From an uncultured Paracoccaceae bacterium (GTDB lineage Bacteria > Pseudomonadota > Alphaproteobacteria > Rhodobacterales > Rhodobacteraceae): 64,000 nucleotides of DNA. The DNA is taken from positions 62,001-126,000 of the forward strand of contig CANNFQ010000005.1 in NCBI GenBank assembly GCA_947503925.1. Direction: 5' to 3'. Position numbers and translations under genes: made by a program. Under the pieces are notes generated by a model. It made no database searches. It had not been told where the DNA came from and was given only the letters and a program-made list of their open reading frames with translations. Shown here in pieces: positions 35,739 to 45,124 of this stretch (the first letter of the stretch is position 1; every line of letters starts with the position of its first letter).

Positions 35739-36620
35739 TTGCCTCAAACGCCGCGACAATCTCGCGGGCCAGCGCGCTTGATTGCCCCTAACTGACCAGA
35801 TGAACATCCAACCCGCTATCCGCATGCAATCGCAGCGCGCGCAGCATCGCAGCCGCGATCCAGTCTTGCCGATTGCCAAAAGCGCCACCGCCTAGCATCG
35901 TCAAAAACACCCGGTTATTCCCTGTTTGCGCTGCGTTTTGAATGGCCGCTAGCAATGTCGCCTCATAGGCGGCTTCCAGAATGATCTGCGCCAGGGACGC
36001 CCATAAATTCGCATCCAGAACTGAATATGCCACAGGCACGGCGCTGCAATAAACCTGCGTAACAAGGCGCCCGGCGTCGTTGAGTGTCACTTGGGTCCCC
36101 GCCTGAACGCCGACCCGTAACGCAGCCCGAAGGGTGTCCCGGTCAAGTTGACCCAGTTGATCATTGATAAAACACAAGCTGTCAGCGGTAGGCAGCGCGT
36201 AGCCGTTGCGCATCTCCCATAAGAATTGGTGACCTCCACCAAGCAACCACTCAACATCTGCCAGGCAATCAATCTGACGGTCCGCCGTCTGACCAACCCC
36301 ACCTTCCAACTGGACAAAATAGTTGCGATAGATCGTGCCTGCCAAACAGACAATCGCGCAGGCCGGCCCCTGAGTCAGGTCATGCTCATACCTTCCGACC
36401 CCCATTTCCGGAGTGACTGACGGGCTGATCATTTCCAAAAGATTGAACTTTGAGGCAACTTGAAACGTGGCCCCCGCGTTCTCGGGACGCATAATACACC
36501 AGCCTCAGCCCGCCAGCCGGTGATCGCCGACACGAGCACTGACCCCTCCAACGACAGGTTTTCGTAAACCCGCGTTGGCGTTTCATCCGTGATACCAGTC
36601 AGTTCTTCAAACCAAGTCAT
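35734..36620 (-). pseudogene. Decayed gene for a conserved hypothetical protein
   Basis: A conserved Rhodobacteraceae-type protein broken in at least two places. The N-terminus MTWFEELTGITDETPTRVYE is in one frame from 36620; the main part (from about 36490, ATFQVASKFNLLEM onward to GLDVHLVS) is in another. About 50 codons seem missing at the junction near 36490-36530, judged from memory of intact relatives. Near the 3' end, TAG at 35790-35788 interrupts the frame, which otherwise continues GQSSALAREIVAAFEAT to a TAA inside palindrome copy 1. Recognisable pieces include YRNYF and NNRVFLTMLGGGAFGN. The 235-residue C-terminal part might still be expressed. Confidence 0.75.
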
Positions 36621-36644
36621 CGCCATGCATGGCAAAGGCCACAT

Positions 36645-36672
36645 CGTAAGATGGGTTTCAACCGATCTTACC
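36645..36672. repeat. TAAGATGGG palindrome, copy 2 (degenerate)
   Basis: Imperfect inverted repeat: left arm CGTAAGATGGGTT, right arm AACCGATCTTACC. It lies 25 bases upstream of the decayed gene, which is therefore flanked by copies of the same repeat. About 170 bases of unrecognised sequence separate it from the alpha-glucosidase gene. Confidence 0.8.
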
Positions 36673-36871
36673 GGCGACACTGTCCGGCATTTTCTCAAGC
36701 TCTTGCCAAAACCCAGCCGCGTGATGGCATCGGCCACTTTTCAAGACGCGCTTGCATTCTGTTCATCACATGGCGCAGAAGAAACCTCATGCGTCGTATA
36801 GAACGGCATCCGAGTTAAGTGGACTTCGGTCTCCATGGATACGCCGTCATCTAGGTATGTAGGGGAACACA

Positions 36872-38494
36872 ATGTGTGAATGGTGGCGCGATGCCGTAGT
36901 CTATCAGATTTATCCGCGGTCCTTTCAGGACGATAATGGCGATGGCATTGGTGATCTGAAAGGGATCACACGACGTCTGGCGCATGTGGCGGCATTGGGG
37001 GCGGATTGTATCTGGCTTTCGCCGATCTTCACCTCGCCGCAAAAGGATATGGGTTATGACGTGTCCGATTACACCGATATCGATCCGCTTTTTGGCACAT
37101 TAGCGGATTTCGACGCGCTGATCGCCCGCGCCCATGAATTGGGACTGAAGGTGATCACCGATCAGGTGCTGTCCCACACCTCGGACCAGCACCCCTGGTT
37201 CAAGCAATCCCGTATCAGCCGCGACAATGAAAAGGCTACTTGGTATGTCTGGGCCGATCCTTTGCCGGATGGGTCTCCCCCCACCAACTGGCATAGCCAT
37301 TTCGGCGGCCCGGCATGGGAGTTCGACCCGCAACGTGGCCAGTACTACCTGCATAATTTTTTGGCCGCCCAGCCGGACCTGAACTTTCACAACCCCGATG
37401 TGGTCGATGCAATTCTCGAAACCTGCAAATTCTGGCTGGATCGGGGGCTTGATGGCTTCCGCCTTGATACGGTGAATTACTACTTCCACGACACCCAGCT
37501 TCGGTCGAACCCACCGGCCCAGACCCGCCCACAGGTCATGGCGACCGATCTTTATGGGATGCAGGATAATATCTATAACAAAACCCGGCCGGAAAACATC
37601 GTCTTCCTGGAAAAGCTCCGTGCCCTGACCGACCAATATGATGACATCATGATGGTCGGCGAAGTGGGTGAGATGGGGCGCAAATCGATCCAGATCATGG
37701 GGGACTACACCGCTGGATCCAGCCGTCTACATATGGCCTATAGTTTTGCCATGCTGGGCCCCGATTTCAGCGCCGATCATTTCCGAAGCTGCATCTCCGG
37801 ATTTCAGGAGGGCGCGCCTGACGGCCACCCCAAATGGTCCTTTTCCAACCATGACGTTCCTCGACATGTCACCCGCTGGGCGGAATATGCGGTGTGCGAT
37901 GATGATATGGCACGGCTTGCCTGTGCAATGCTGATGTCATTCGAAGGCACAATCGGGATTTATCAGGGCGAGGAGCTTGGCCAAACGGAAACGGAACTGA
38001 CCTATGATGAATTGACCGACCCGCCCGCCCTGCGGTTCTGGCCCGCCATAAAAGGGCGCGACGGGTGCCGGACCCCGATCGTATGGGAAGCGGATCTCCC
38101 CAACGCCGGGTTCAGCTCCGGAACGCCCTGGCTACCGGTCAAAGACCCGCAGGCAAGCCGTGCCGTCGATCTGCAAGAGAGTGCCGATGACAGCATCCTG
38201 CACTTTTACAAAAACGTCATTGCCTTCCGCAAGGCACAAGCCGCTTTGCGCCATGGGGCGACAGCATTCATCGATCTGCCCGAGCCGCTATTGGCGTTCA
38301 GACGTCACGCGGATGGTCAACAAATCAGCTGTGTTTTCAATCTGTCAAAAGATACACATGTGGTTTGTCTCAATGGTGAGGCTCAGCCTATCGGGCCATG
38401 CAATGCCGGGCTGGATGGCGACAGGCTGACGCTGCCGGGCAACGGCTTCGCCTATCTATCGCATGATCAGGTGCTTACCCTCGCGGTCGCGTAA
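36872..38494 (+). CDS. Alpha-glucosidase, GH13 family
   Basis: Cytosolic glycoside hydrolase of 540 residues that should release glucose from maltose/isomaltose-type sugars or sucrose. GH13 conserved regions: DQVLSHTSDQHPWF (I), GLDGFRLDTVNYYF with the nucleophile Asp (II), MMVGEVGE with the acid/base Glu (III) and FSNHDVPRHVTRW (IV). N-terminus WWRDAVVYQIYPRSFQD is typical of the oligo-1,6-glucosidase/AglA group. ATG 36872 fits. No sugar transporter or regulator is adjacent, so the context does not narrow the substrate. Confidence 0.93.
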   Translation: MCEWWRDAVVYQIYPRSFQDDNGDGIGDLKGITRRLAHVAALGADCIWLSPIFTSPQKDMGYDVSDYTDIDPLFGTLADFDALIARAHELGLKVITDQVLSHTSDQHPWFKQSRISRDNEKATWYVWADPLPDGSPPTNWHSHFGGPAWEFDPQRGQYYLHNFLAAQPDLNFHNPDVVDAILETCKFWLDRGLDGFRLDTVNYYFHDTQLRSNPPAQTRPQVMATDLYGMQDNIYNKTRPENIVFLEKLRALTDQYDDIMMVGEVGEMGRKSIQIMGDYTAGSSRLHMAYSFAMLGPDFSADHFRSCISGFQEGAPDGHPKWSFSNHDVPRHVTRWAEYAVCDDDMARLACAMLMSFEGTIGIYQGEELGQTETELTYDELTDPPALRFWPAIKGRDGCRTPIVWEADLPNAGFSSGTPWLPVKDPQASRAVDLQESADDSILHFYKNVIAFRKAQAALRHGATAFIDLPEPLLAFRRHADGQQISCVFNLSKDTHVVCLNGEAQPIGPCNAGLDGDRLTLPGNGFAYLSHDQVLTLAVA

Positions 38495-38523
38495 CGGATG
38501 GCCAGGGCGCAACATTGCCACCG

Positions 38524-38551
38524 CGTAAGATGGGTTTGAACCCATCTTACG
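38524..38551. repeat. TAAGATGGG palindrome, copy 3
   Basis: Near-perfect 28-base inverted repeat with arms CGTAAGATGGGTTT and GAACCCATCTTACG, between the convergent alpha-glucosidase and histidine kinase genes. It lies 5 bases beyond the kinase stop codon. On its right side it shares the flank CGCCTCAAA with the TGCCTCAAA next to copy 1, so the repeated unit is longer than the palindrome. Confidence 0.9.
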
Positions 38552-38556
38552 TCGCC

Positions 38557-39480
38557 TCAAAACCTGATTTCGAACACTGCCCCCGGTCCCGGCATCAAGG
38601 TGATTTCAGCACCTTGTGCCCGCAACATTCGCTGCACAATTGGCAAGCCCATACCCGTTCCACCCGCCGCCCGTCTTGTGGTGAAGAATGGATCAAACAC
38701 CCGGTCCCGATTTCCGTCCGAAATGCCCGGCCCGTTATCGCTGATCACAAGGCGGTCGTCATGCAAGGCAAATGTCACCAGTTGCGCCCCATGGGCGTGG
38801 GCATTTCCAACAAGATGTGTCGCCACAAGATCCATCACCGCACGCGGCAATGGCACCGTGCCGTCCCGTGTCAGATCAACATCGTGACCTGCCAAAACCT
38901 CGGATAACCGACATGTCCCCGGGGTCATTGGCTCTTGCGCCCGCGCAAGGGCCCGTTGCCCGTCCAGCAGAACCTCCATCCGGTCCGCAGCCTGCGAAAT
39001 CGTGCCCAGCATTCTGGCCCGATCCTTATCGGTAAGCCCAGGCTCGTTCAGCAATTCCGCTGCCCCCCGGATCGCCGTCAACGGCGATTTCAGCTCATGC
39101 GTCACGTGATCCGCATAAGATCGCAGCACGGCCTCTCGCCCCCGCAAGACGGATGTCATCCCGATCACGGCCTGGCCAAGATCGGAAAACTCCGGCGTGC
39201 CGAAATGGGCGGGCACGTCGGCCTCACCCTCGCTTTGCGCATAGGCGGTCAGCGCGCGAACCGGCTGTAACACCAACCGCCACAGCAGATAGCCCAGCCC
39301 AGCGGTGGCGACAAAGGCCATCAACCCAATCATCCAGCTGGTCTCGCCCCATCCCAGAACGCCACCCGCAACCCGGAAATAGCTGATGCCGATCAGCGGC
39401 AGAAAAAACACTGCCCCCAACGTCCCGCCCAGCACAAGCGCCAGCGGCGGACGCCATTTGGCCGTTACCCGCCGCGACAT
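38557..39480 (-). CDS. Sensor histidine kinase, CreC-like
   Basis: 307 residues: two membrane helices near 15-35 and 45-68, a HAMP-like linker (LVLQPVRALTAYAQSEGE), dimerisation H-box YADHVTHELKSPLTAIRGAA with the phospho-His near residue 148, and a catalytic ATPase domain with N box (HLVGNAHAHG), DNGPGIS and GTGMGLPIVQ. Its start overlaps the end of the response regulator gene, so they are coupled. The periplasmic part is very small, which argues for sensing in or through the membrane. Probably works with the DUF4173-like protein encoded upstream. Confidence 0.9.
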   Translation of the reverse strand: MSRRVTAKWRPPLALVLGGTLGAVFFLPLIGISYFRVAGGVLGWGETSWMIGLMAFVATAGLGYLLWRLVLQPVRALTAYAQSEGEADVPAHFGTPEFSDLGQAVIGMTSVLRGREAVLRSYADHVTHELKSPLTAIRGAAELLNEPGLTDKDRARMLGTISQAADRMEVLLDGQRALARAQEPMTPGTCRLSEVLAGHDVDLTRDGTVPLPRAVMDLVATHLVGNAHAHGAQLVTFALHDDRLVISDNGPGISDGNRDRVFDPFFTTRRAAGGTGMGLPIVQRMLRAQGAEITLMPGPGAVFEIRF

Positions 39481-40145
39481 GCGCCCATCCGGATGCCTAC
39501 GCCATGCACCGTTTCAATCGCATCCGCACAGCCCGCCTGGGCCAGTTTACCCCGGAGGTTACGCAAATGGCTGTCCATGGTCCGGTCACTGACATGGATA
39601 TTCGTGCCATAGATCGCATCTACCAATTGTGGTCGCGACATCACGTGATCTGGCCGCATCATCAGCCGTTCAAGCAGATCCATTTCACGTGCTGTCAGCG
39701 TGACGGCCACATCCTGCACATGGCACAGGTGCCGCTCCGGGTCGACGGAGACCAATCCACGCCGCAACACTGCCTGCGTTGGGGTCGCCACTTGCGCCCG
39801 TTTCAGGATCGCCTTGACCCTTGCCACCAGTTCGCGCGGCGAAAATGGCTTGGATACATAGTCGTCCGCCCCCAGTTCCAGCCCGACGATCCGGTCCACC
39901 TCATCGGCCTGCGCGGTCAGGAACAGCACCGGAATATCCGACTGCTTGCGCAGCTCGCGGCAGACCGCCAGCCCATCCATCTCCGGCATCCCGATATCCA
40001 GCACGATCAGATCGGGGGTCAGGCTTTGCGCCATCTCCAGCGCCTGCTGGCCATCCGCCGCCTCGGCCACGGCAAAACCCGCCTGACCAAGGGCAATCCG
40101 CACGACATCGCGGATCTGGGTATCATCATCAGCAACCAATATCAT
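39465..40145 (-). CDS. OmpR-type response regulator, CreB-like
   Basis: 226 residues: receiver domain with phospho-acceptor Asp in LIVLDIGMPEMDG near residue 51 and Lys in YVSKPFSPRELVARV near 100, then a winged-helix DNA-binding domain (VTLTAREMDLLERLMMRPDH). Overlaps the upstream membrane protein gene by four bases and the kinase gene by 16 bases, so the three form one operon. Target genes are not known. Confidence 0.92.
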   Translation of the reverse strand: MILVADDDTQIRDVVRIALGQAGFAVAEAADGQQALEMAQSLTPDLIVLDIGMPEMDGLAVCRELRKQSDIPVLFLTAQADEVDRIVGLELGADDYVSKPFSPRELVARVKAILKRAQVATPTQAVLRRGLVSVDPERHLCHVQDVAVTLTAREMDLLERLMMRPDHVMSRPQLVDAIYGTNIHVSDRTMDSHLRNLRGKLAQAGCADAIETVHGVGIRMGACRGG

Positions 40146-41578
40146 TGGGCCACCTCCATCGCGGCCAAACTACGGCGCAACCGGGCATTCCGGTAGCCCC
40201 ATTCGCGCCAATCTTGAGGTGTGCTGACGAAAGGCTGCATACCATGGCAAAAGTGGTCAGAGGCCGCGAGCGCCGGTGCCACACCTTCGCCGAGTTGGCA
40301 TAGATACCACATATCCGGGTCCGGCTGCGCCAGATTGGTACGGGCGATCAGCCCATCCACATTGACCAGCGCACAGATATAGATCGCCAGAAATCCAAGG
40401 CCCGCCGCCCGCAACATAAACCACCCGACAGGCGCGCGCTGCACCATCTGCATGATCATCAGAATCAACCCCAGCCCCACCAGAACCATCCAGACAAATG
40501 CCGCAAAGCGTAGGCGGGTCAAATCATACACCTCAACATAAAGATCAAGCCGCAGAATGGATGAAATCACCAAAAGCACGTTTTGCCCGATCCAGAGGTA
40601 AAGCAACCCGCGCAAGGCCGGATGCGCCTCTAGAGAAGGCTGCGACAAGAGCGCAAAGACCCCCGCCAGCAAGGCCGTCACCAGCAAAGGATAGGCGCCC
40701 CGATGGGCATATTCAGCATAGCTCATCCCCTCTGGCAGGCTGACGCCACCCCAGAGAAACCCAAGATCCATCACTGTCTGGACCGCAAAGATCAGGTTGA
40801 ACAGAACCAGTGCCCGCAGCACGGAACGGTCGTTCAACAGGCCGGTATGCCACCGCGCGCCGCGCGCTACCGGCGCACGCCCCAGCGTCTGAGCCAATCT
40901 GGTCAGGTGCAAAAGCGGCCAGAGGCAGGCCGCCATCACACCCCAAAAGATCATGCGCCAGCCATCAATCGAAAACCCCCGCCCCAGCTGTGACAGTTGC
41001 AAAAGCCAGCGATCCATCAGGGGATTGGCAGCCACGATCAGGACAACGAACACACCGCCGACCACCAACGGCAGGGCCCAGTCAAACAAAGCGGTCTTGG
41101 CCACCCCTTTTGACGGGGCAGAAACACGCAGACGCAACAGGTCCATCACCATCAAGATAGCTCCGGCAAGCGGCAGGCGACGCATCGCGCGCAAAAGCAC
41201 GACCATGTCCCACCGCCCCAGCACCTTCAGCGCGGCAAAGAACAGCACCCCCAACAGCGCGATTATAAATGACAGGAGTTGAAACTGATCGACCGCAGGT
41301 ATCAGCGTGACCAACAAGACGCCCCACCCAACCAAGCCCCGTCTGCGGTCAATATCCGACCACAGGGTCAGGTGAATAGCGGCTGCAATAGCCAGGACCA
41401 ATATCACAAACCCGATCCCCGGACTGACCGACCAAAGCATCAGATCGGCCAAACCAGTGCAGATCACCAAAAGCAGCCCAAGCATCCAGCCCGGCGCCGT
41501 TCGCGCATCCTCCAGCCACAAAGCATCCTTTGCCAGATTTTCTGGCACACCGCGCACAACCATATCCTGTCCCTTCAT
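40142..41578 (-). CDS. Polytopic membrane protein, DUF4153/DUF4173-like
   Basis: About 478 residues from ATG 41578 (MKGQDMVVRG), preferred over the frame start at 41665. About a dozen hydrophobic segments. The family impression comes from the conserved pattern around GGVSLPEGMSYAEYAHRGAY and RLDLYVEVYDLTRLRFAAFV, as in DUF4173 proteins that often occur beside two-component genes. The C-terminus is soluble and ends near RLRRSLAAMEVAQ. First gene of an operon with the response regulator and kinase, and divergent from a membrane-bound AraC regulator. A sensory partner role is inferred. Confidence 0.65.
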   Translation of the reverse strand: MKGQDMVVRGVPENLAKDALWLEDARTAPGWMLGLLLVICTGLADLMLWSVSPGIGFVILVLAIAAAIHLTLWSDIDRRRGLVGWGVLLVTLIPAVDQFQLLSFIIALLGVLFFAALKVLGRWDMVVLLRAMRRLPLAGAILMVMDLLRLRVSAPSKGVAKTALFDWALPLVVGGVFVVLIVAANPLMDRWLLQLSQLGRGFSIDGWRMIFWGVMAACLWPLLHLTRLAQTLGRAPVARGARWHTGLLNDRSVLRALVLFNLIFAVQTVMDLGFLWGGVSLPEGMSYAEYAHRGAYPLLVTALLAGVFALLSQPSLEAHPALRGLLYLWIGQNVLLVISSILRLDLYVEVYDLTRLRFAAFVWMVLVGLGLILMIMQMVQRAPVGWFMLRAAGLGFLAIYICALVNVDGLIARTNLAQPDPDMWYLCQLGEGVAPALAASDHFCHGMQPFVSTPQDWREWGYRNARLRRSLAAMEVAQ

Positions 41579-41694
41579 GTTGCTTTTGAGGGACAGTGAT
41601 GGGCCCCGGCCGTGCATCGCTGCGCGCAAAGATGTGCAGTTTTTGTGCAGCAGCGGTCTGTTCAAAGCCGGCCATTTGTTACTACATCTCAGGG

Positions 41695-42717
41695 ATGAGC
41701 AGTTTTCCCATCAGCTGGCTGGTCAGCATTCTGACCTTGATCGCCGCGTATACGTTGGCGTGGAACACCCGTATCCCGTTGCATGCACGGTTGCTGCTAT
41801 GCGCATTTTTGCTTTGTCTGGGGACGGTCGCGCTTTTGCTGGGGTTGCGCCTGTCATTCCAACTGGACTGGCCCGGGCGCGTGCAGCCCTTCCTGGCCAT
41901 CATAGCAGCACCATTGGCTTATCTGGGTTTCAAGGCGCTTGGGTATGAGGCTGGGCCGCAATGGCGCAAGGCCTGCTATTGGGATATTGTGATCGTTGGA
42001 CTGGCCTTTTTGGGGTTGATCGCCCCGGTCCCGGTTTCGGCAGATGTGTTTATCCTGGCCATCAACTGCATCTATCTGGCACGCATAGCGACCTTGCTGC
42101 GCCGTAATGCCGATGATGTCCCGCTGGTCCCGCCCCATGCGATGCATATTCTGCGCGCGGCGATCTATGCGACTTTGGCGCTAATTGGTTTGATGGTTCT
42201 GGCGGACGGGCTAATCGTGTCGGCCAGCCTGGCCGCAACGGACCCGCAATTGATCGACATGCTGACGGGGGTATCCGGCCTTTTTGCGGGTTTTATCTTC
42301 GTCGTGGCGCTGATCGCAGGTCCGATGATCATCGGCACCCCGCAAGCAGCGACTGCAGAGCGGCAGACCGCCACGAAAAGCGATCTGGAGCTGATGTCCG
42401 CGCTCAACGACCTGATGGATGAAAAACAGCTTTACCGAGACAGCAATCTGACGCTGTCGCGGGTGGCCAAACGTCTGTCTGTGCCCGCCCGCGATGTATC
42501 GGCAGCCACCAACCGCACCACGGGCGAAAATTTCTCGCGCTATATCAACGGACATCGCATCCGCTACGCCCAACGCGCGTTGCAGGACACCAACCTGCCC
42601 ATCACCGAAGTCATGTTCGAAGCCGGGTTTCTATCGAAATCCAGCTTCAATACCGAGTTTCGGCGCATCACCGGCCAGACGCCATCGGCGTTCCGCACCG
42701 GTGGTCGCGATCTATGA
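41695..42717 (+). CDS. Membrane-anchored AraC-family regulator
   Basis: 340 residues. About seven hydrophobic segments occupy residues 1-220 (SWLVSILTLIAAYTLAWNTR onward). A C-terminal AraC DNA-binding domain follows: NLTLSRVAKRLSVPARDVSA, then NLPITEVMFEAGFLSKSSF and TGQTPSAFR. ATG 41695 (MSSFPISWL) gives a membrane segment at the start; the frame is open 33 codons upstream. Divergent from the DUF4173-like/CreBC operon. The domain layout suggests a signal perceived in the membrane is passed straight to DNA. Confidence 0.88.
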   Translation: MSSFPISWLVSILTLIAAYTLAWNTRIPLHARLLLCAFLLCLGTVALLLGLRLSFQLDWPGRVQPFLAIIAAPLAYLGFKALGYEAGPQWRKACYWDIVIVGLAFLGLIAPVPVSADVFILAINCIYLARIATLLRRNADDVPLVPPHAMHILRAAIYATLALIGLMVLADGLIVSASLAATDPQLIDMLTGVSGLFAGFIFVVALIAGPMIIGTPQAATAERQTATKSDLELMSALNDLMDEKQLYRDSNLTLSRVAKRLSVPARDVSAATNRTTGENFSRYINGHRIRYAQRALQDTNLPITEVMFEAGFLSKSSFNTEFRRITGQTPSAFRTGGRDL

Positions 42718-43278
42718 CAGTGGCGTACAGTCAATGCGCTGCGTCCACGGTCCAAAGATGTCGCCAATGATATTGTGCCCTGGGTTGATCACAAAACCGA
42801 AGCTGTCATTCAGCCCAGCTGTCAATACGATGTCGGCGTCCGGATGCGCTTGTTCGGTGACGCGATACGCGTCGCTGACAACATCATATCCGCGTGCAAG
42901 GGCGCGCGCCACCTGGCGGCTTTGCAGCACAAGGCGGATCGGTGCCGCCTGATGACCGCCAATACTGTCGCCGCCAAAATCTCCGGCGACAAAGCGGGCT
43001 TGAAATGACAGGCATTCCCGGCTGTTATCGCCCCGCAAGATCACCTCGCCCCGCCCGGCCTTGCCGCGCAGATGCAGCAGCGTAGCCTCGCGAGGGCGGT
43101 CGATGACAAAGATGCCAAAAGCGCCAGCGGGGATCTGATAACCCATATCGGTCTGCACCGCCGACCGGGTGATCCAGGCGTCATTCGCACGGGCAACATC
43201 CGCTGCGGCGGGACTGCTGGCAAAAATGATCGCCACCAATGCAGCGCATGAAAGGTTAAGTTGGTGAAGGTTGAACAT
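42712..43278 (-). CDS. Secreted hypothetical protein
   Basis: 188 residues with a signal peptide (NLSCAALVAIIFASSPAAA); the start at 43278 is chosen for it. Two cysteines (SRECLSFQ and RIDCTPLS) may pair. The mature part is beta-rich, with no recognised family. The end overlaps the 3' end of the AraC gene by six bases in convergent orientation. Monocistronic. Confidence 0.65.
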   Translation of the reverse strand: MFNLHQLNLSCAALVAIIFASSPAAADVARANDAWITRSAVQTDMGYQIPAGAFGIFVIDRPREATLLHLRGKAGRGEVILRGDNSRECLSFQARFVAGDFGGDSIGGHQAAPIRLVLQSRQVARALARGYDVVSDAYRVTEQAHPDADIVLTAGLNDSFGFVINPGHNIIGDIFGPWTQRIDCTPLS

Positions 43279-43410
43279 CCGAAACTCCTTTGATCTGATT
43301 TGACGCGCCGCTTTTCGCAGCACGCAAATAAATCAAAGCGTTCGGGGGCGAGGATTGCGCCCGGATGCATGATCTCGAACGTGCGAAATCATGTTCCCGA
43401 ACCTGTCTGA

Positions 43411-44100
43411 TCAGGCAGACGCGCCAGCCGCCGCCCGAATGGCGTGGATATTGGCCCCGTAAGGTGCAGGGTCGCTGACCGATCCGCCCCGGAACACAGC
43501 TGACCCTGCAACCAGCACATCCGCCCCGGCGGCTGCGACCAATGGAGCGGTCGTCGGATCAACGCCGCCGTCGATTTCAATATGAATGGGACGATCACCA
43601 ATCATCGCGCGCAGTTCACGCACCTTTTCGACCTGAGAATGGATGAATTTCTGCCCGCCGAAACCGGGATTCACCGTCATCACACAGATCAGATCAACCA
43701 TATCCAGCAAATGTCCCACCGTTGACGCAGGGGTGCCGGGGTTCAGCGCAACACCGGCTTTGGCCCCGGCGGCACGAATGGCCTGCACGGTACGGTGAAT
43801 ATGCGGGCCTGCCTCAACATGCGCGGTGATGACATCAGCACCGGCGTCAACAAAAGCCTGAATATAAGGGTCAACCGGGGCGATCATCAGATGCACATCC
43901 ATCACGCCCTTGAAATGCGGACGGATCGCGGCACAGGTCGCCGGACCAAAGGTGATATTGGGCACGAAATGGCCATCCATGACATCCACATGGACCCAAT
44001 CGGCGCCTTGCGCCTCGATCGCCGCGCATTCTGCGCCGAAATTGGAAAAATCGGCGGACAGGATGGATGGGGCGATCTTGATGGAACGATCAAAGGACAT
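43411..44100 (-). CDS. rpe: Ribulose-phosphate 3-epimerase
   Basis: Interconverts ribulose-5-phosphate and xylulose-5-phosphate in the pentose phosphate and Calvin cycles. 229 residues, TIM barrel. Motifs: IAPSILSADFSNFGAECAAI, WVHVDVMDGHFVPNITFGP near 35 with metal and catalytic residues, HLMIAPVDPYI near 70, VMTVNPGFGGQKFIH near 140 and HIEIDGGVDPTTAP near 175. Monocistronic here; adjacent genes are unrelated. Confidence 0.96.
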   Translation of the reverse strand: MSFDRSIKIAPSILSADFSNFGAECAAIEAQGADWVHVDVMDGHFVPNITFGPATCAAIRPHFKGVMDVHLMIAPVDPYIQAFVDAGADVITAHVEAGPHIHRTVQAIRAAGAKAGVALNPGTPASTVGHLLDMVDLICVMTVNPGFGGQKFIHSQVEKVRELRAMIGDRPIHIEIDGGVDPTTAPLVAAAGADVLVAGSAVFRGGSVSDPAPYGANIHAIRAAAGASA

Positions 44101-44215
44101 TGGCAGCAGACCTCTTTGGCAAAATTCTTCCGGCAGATAACGCGCCGATCCGCTATTGTCACGGGCATTTCAGTTTCATGCTGCGGCGCAGAAAACCATA
44201 TGCTAGTTTGCGCCC

Positions 44216-45049
44216 ATGACCAGAACGCTGCATCACAAGGACATCCTGCAAGGCGATGCCCAGATCCATCTGACCCGCGCGACCCTGACCCCCGCGCGGC
44301 CCAAGCACCTGCATGATCACGACTTTTTCGAACTGTTCTGGGTGCAGAACGGCACGGTCCGACATCATCTGCCGCAAGGGGGCGCAAATCTGACCGAAGG
44401 CAGCGTATTCTTTTTGCGCCCCGGACATGCCCATGCGTTGCAGGGGAAGGGTGAGCATGCACTTATCGTCTCACTTTGCATTCATCCGCAGATCATCAAG
44501 GCACTGGCGAAACGGCACCCATTGCTGGAGGGGCATCTGTTCTGGTCGTCGGGTGACCCCGTTCAACGGCACCGCGACATCCGGCAGCTTGCGGCCCTTA
44601 ATCACGCCGCTGTCCTGCTGGAGCGCAGCGCAAATGACACCTTGGCAGCCGAAGCATTTCTGCTGCCTCTATGCGCCGACCTGATCGCCGAGGCGCATGC
44701 GGACACAACGCCCCGATGGTTGGCGGACGCATGTATCGCCGCCAAAGACCCGGCCGTCTTTCGCGATGGCGCTGCCGGGCTGGTCGCGCTGACGGGCAAG
44801 GCCCACCCCCATGTCAGCCGGATGATGCGCAAACATCTGGGCGAAACCCCATCCGACCATATCAATCATATTCGCATGACATATGCCGCCCGCGCATTGA
44901 CCACCGATAGCGAGGCGGTCAGCCAGATCGCCACGGATTGCGGCATTCCCAACATGTCCCATTTTCACAAACTGTTCCGGCAGGCGCATGGGCTGACCCC
45001 GTTGCAATATCGTCAGAAATACCAACGTGGCGTCGTGCAACCCATATAG
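44216..45049 (+). CDS. AraC-family regulator with N-terminal cupin domain
   Basis: 277 residues: cupin sensor (KHLHDHDFFELFWVQNGTVR and GSVFFLRPGHAHALQG near residues 28-75), then an AraC DNA-binding domain (SRMMRKHLGETPSDHINHIR and SQIATDCGIPNMSHFHKLFR). Ends 75 bases before the deoC start on the same strand, so it probably controls deoC and the ALDH16-type gene. The cupin histidines suggest a sugar or sugar-derived effector, by family analogy only. Confidence 0.88.
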   Translation: MTRTLHHKDILQGDAQIHLTRATLTPARPKHLHDHDFFELFWVQNGTVRHHLPQGGANLTEGSVFFLRPGHAHALQGKGEHALIVSLCIHPQIIKALAKRHPLLEGHLFWSSGDPVQRHRDIRQLAALNHAAVLLERSANDTLAAEAFLLPLCADLIAEAHADTTPRWLADACIAAKDPAVFRDGAAGLVALTGKAHPHVSRMMRKHLGETPSDHINHIRMTYAARALTTDSEAVSQIATDCGIPNMSHFHKLFRQAHGLTPLQYRQKYQRGVVQPI

Positions 45050-45124
45050 TATTTGACCAAACGGTCAAAACTTGCCAATACCGATCCAAAGTGCCACCCT
45101 AAACCGGCACCGCAGGAGGCCGCC

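Noticed and set aside
35788..36492. Intact 234-residue gene on the minus strand
   Set aside because: The start lies mid-protein relative to the conserved N-terminus found in another frame upstream, and the 3' end is cut by a stop in an otherwise continuing frame, so it reads better as part of a pseudogene.
35711..38551. CRISPR-like array from the TAAGATGGG repeats
   Set aside because: Copies are hundreds of bases apart, lie at gene ends and have no regular spacers or cas genes.
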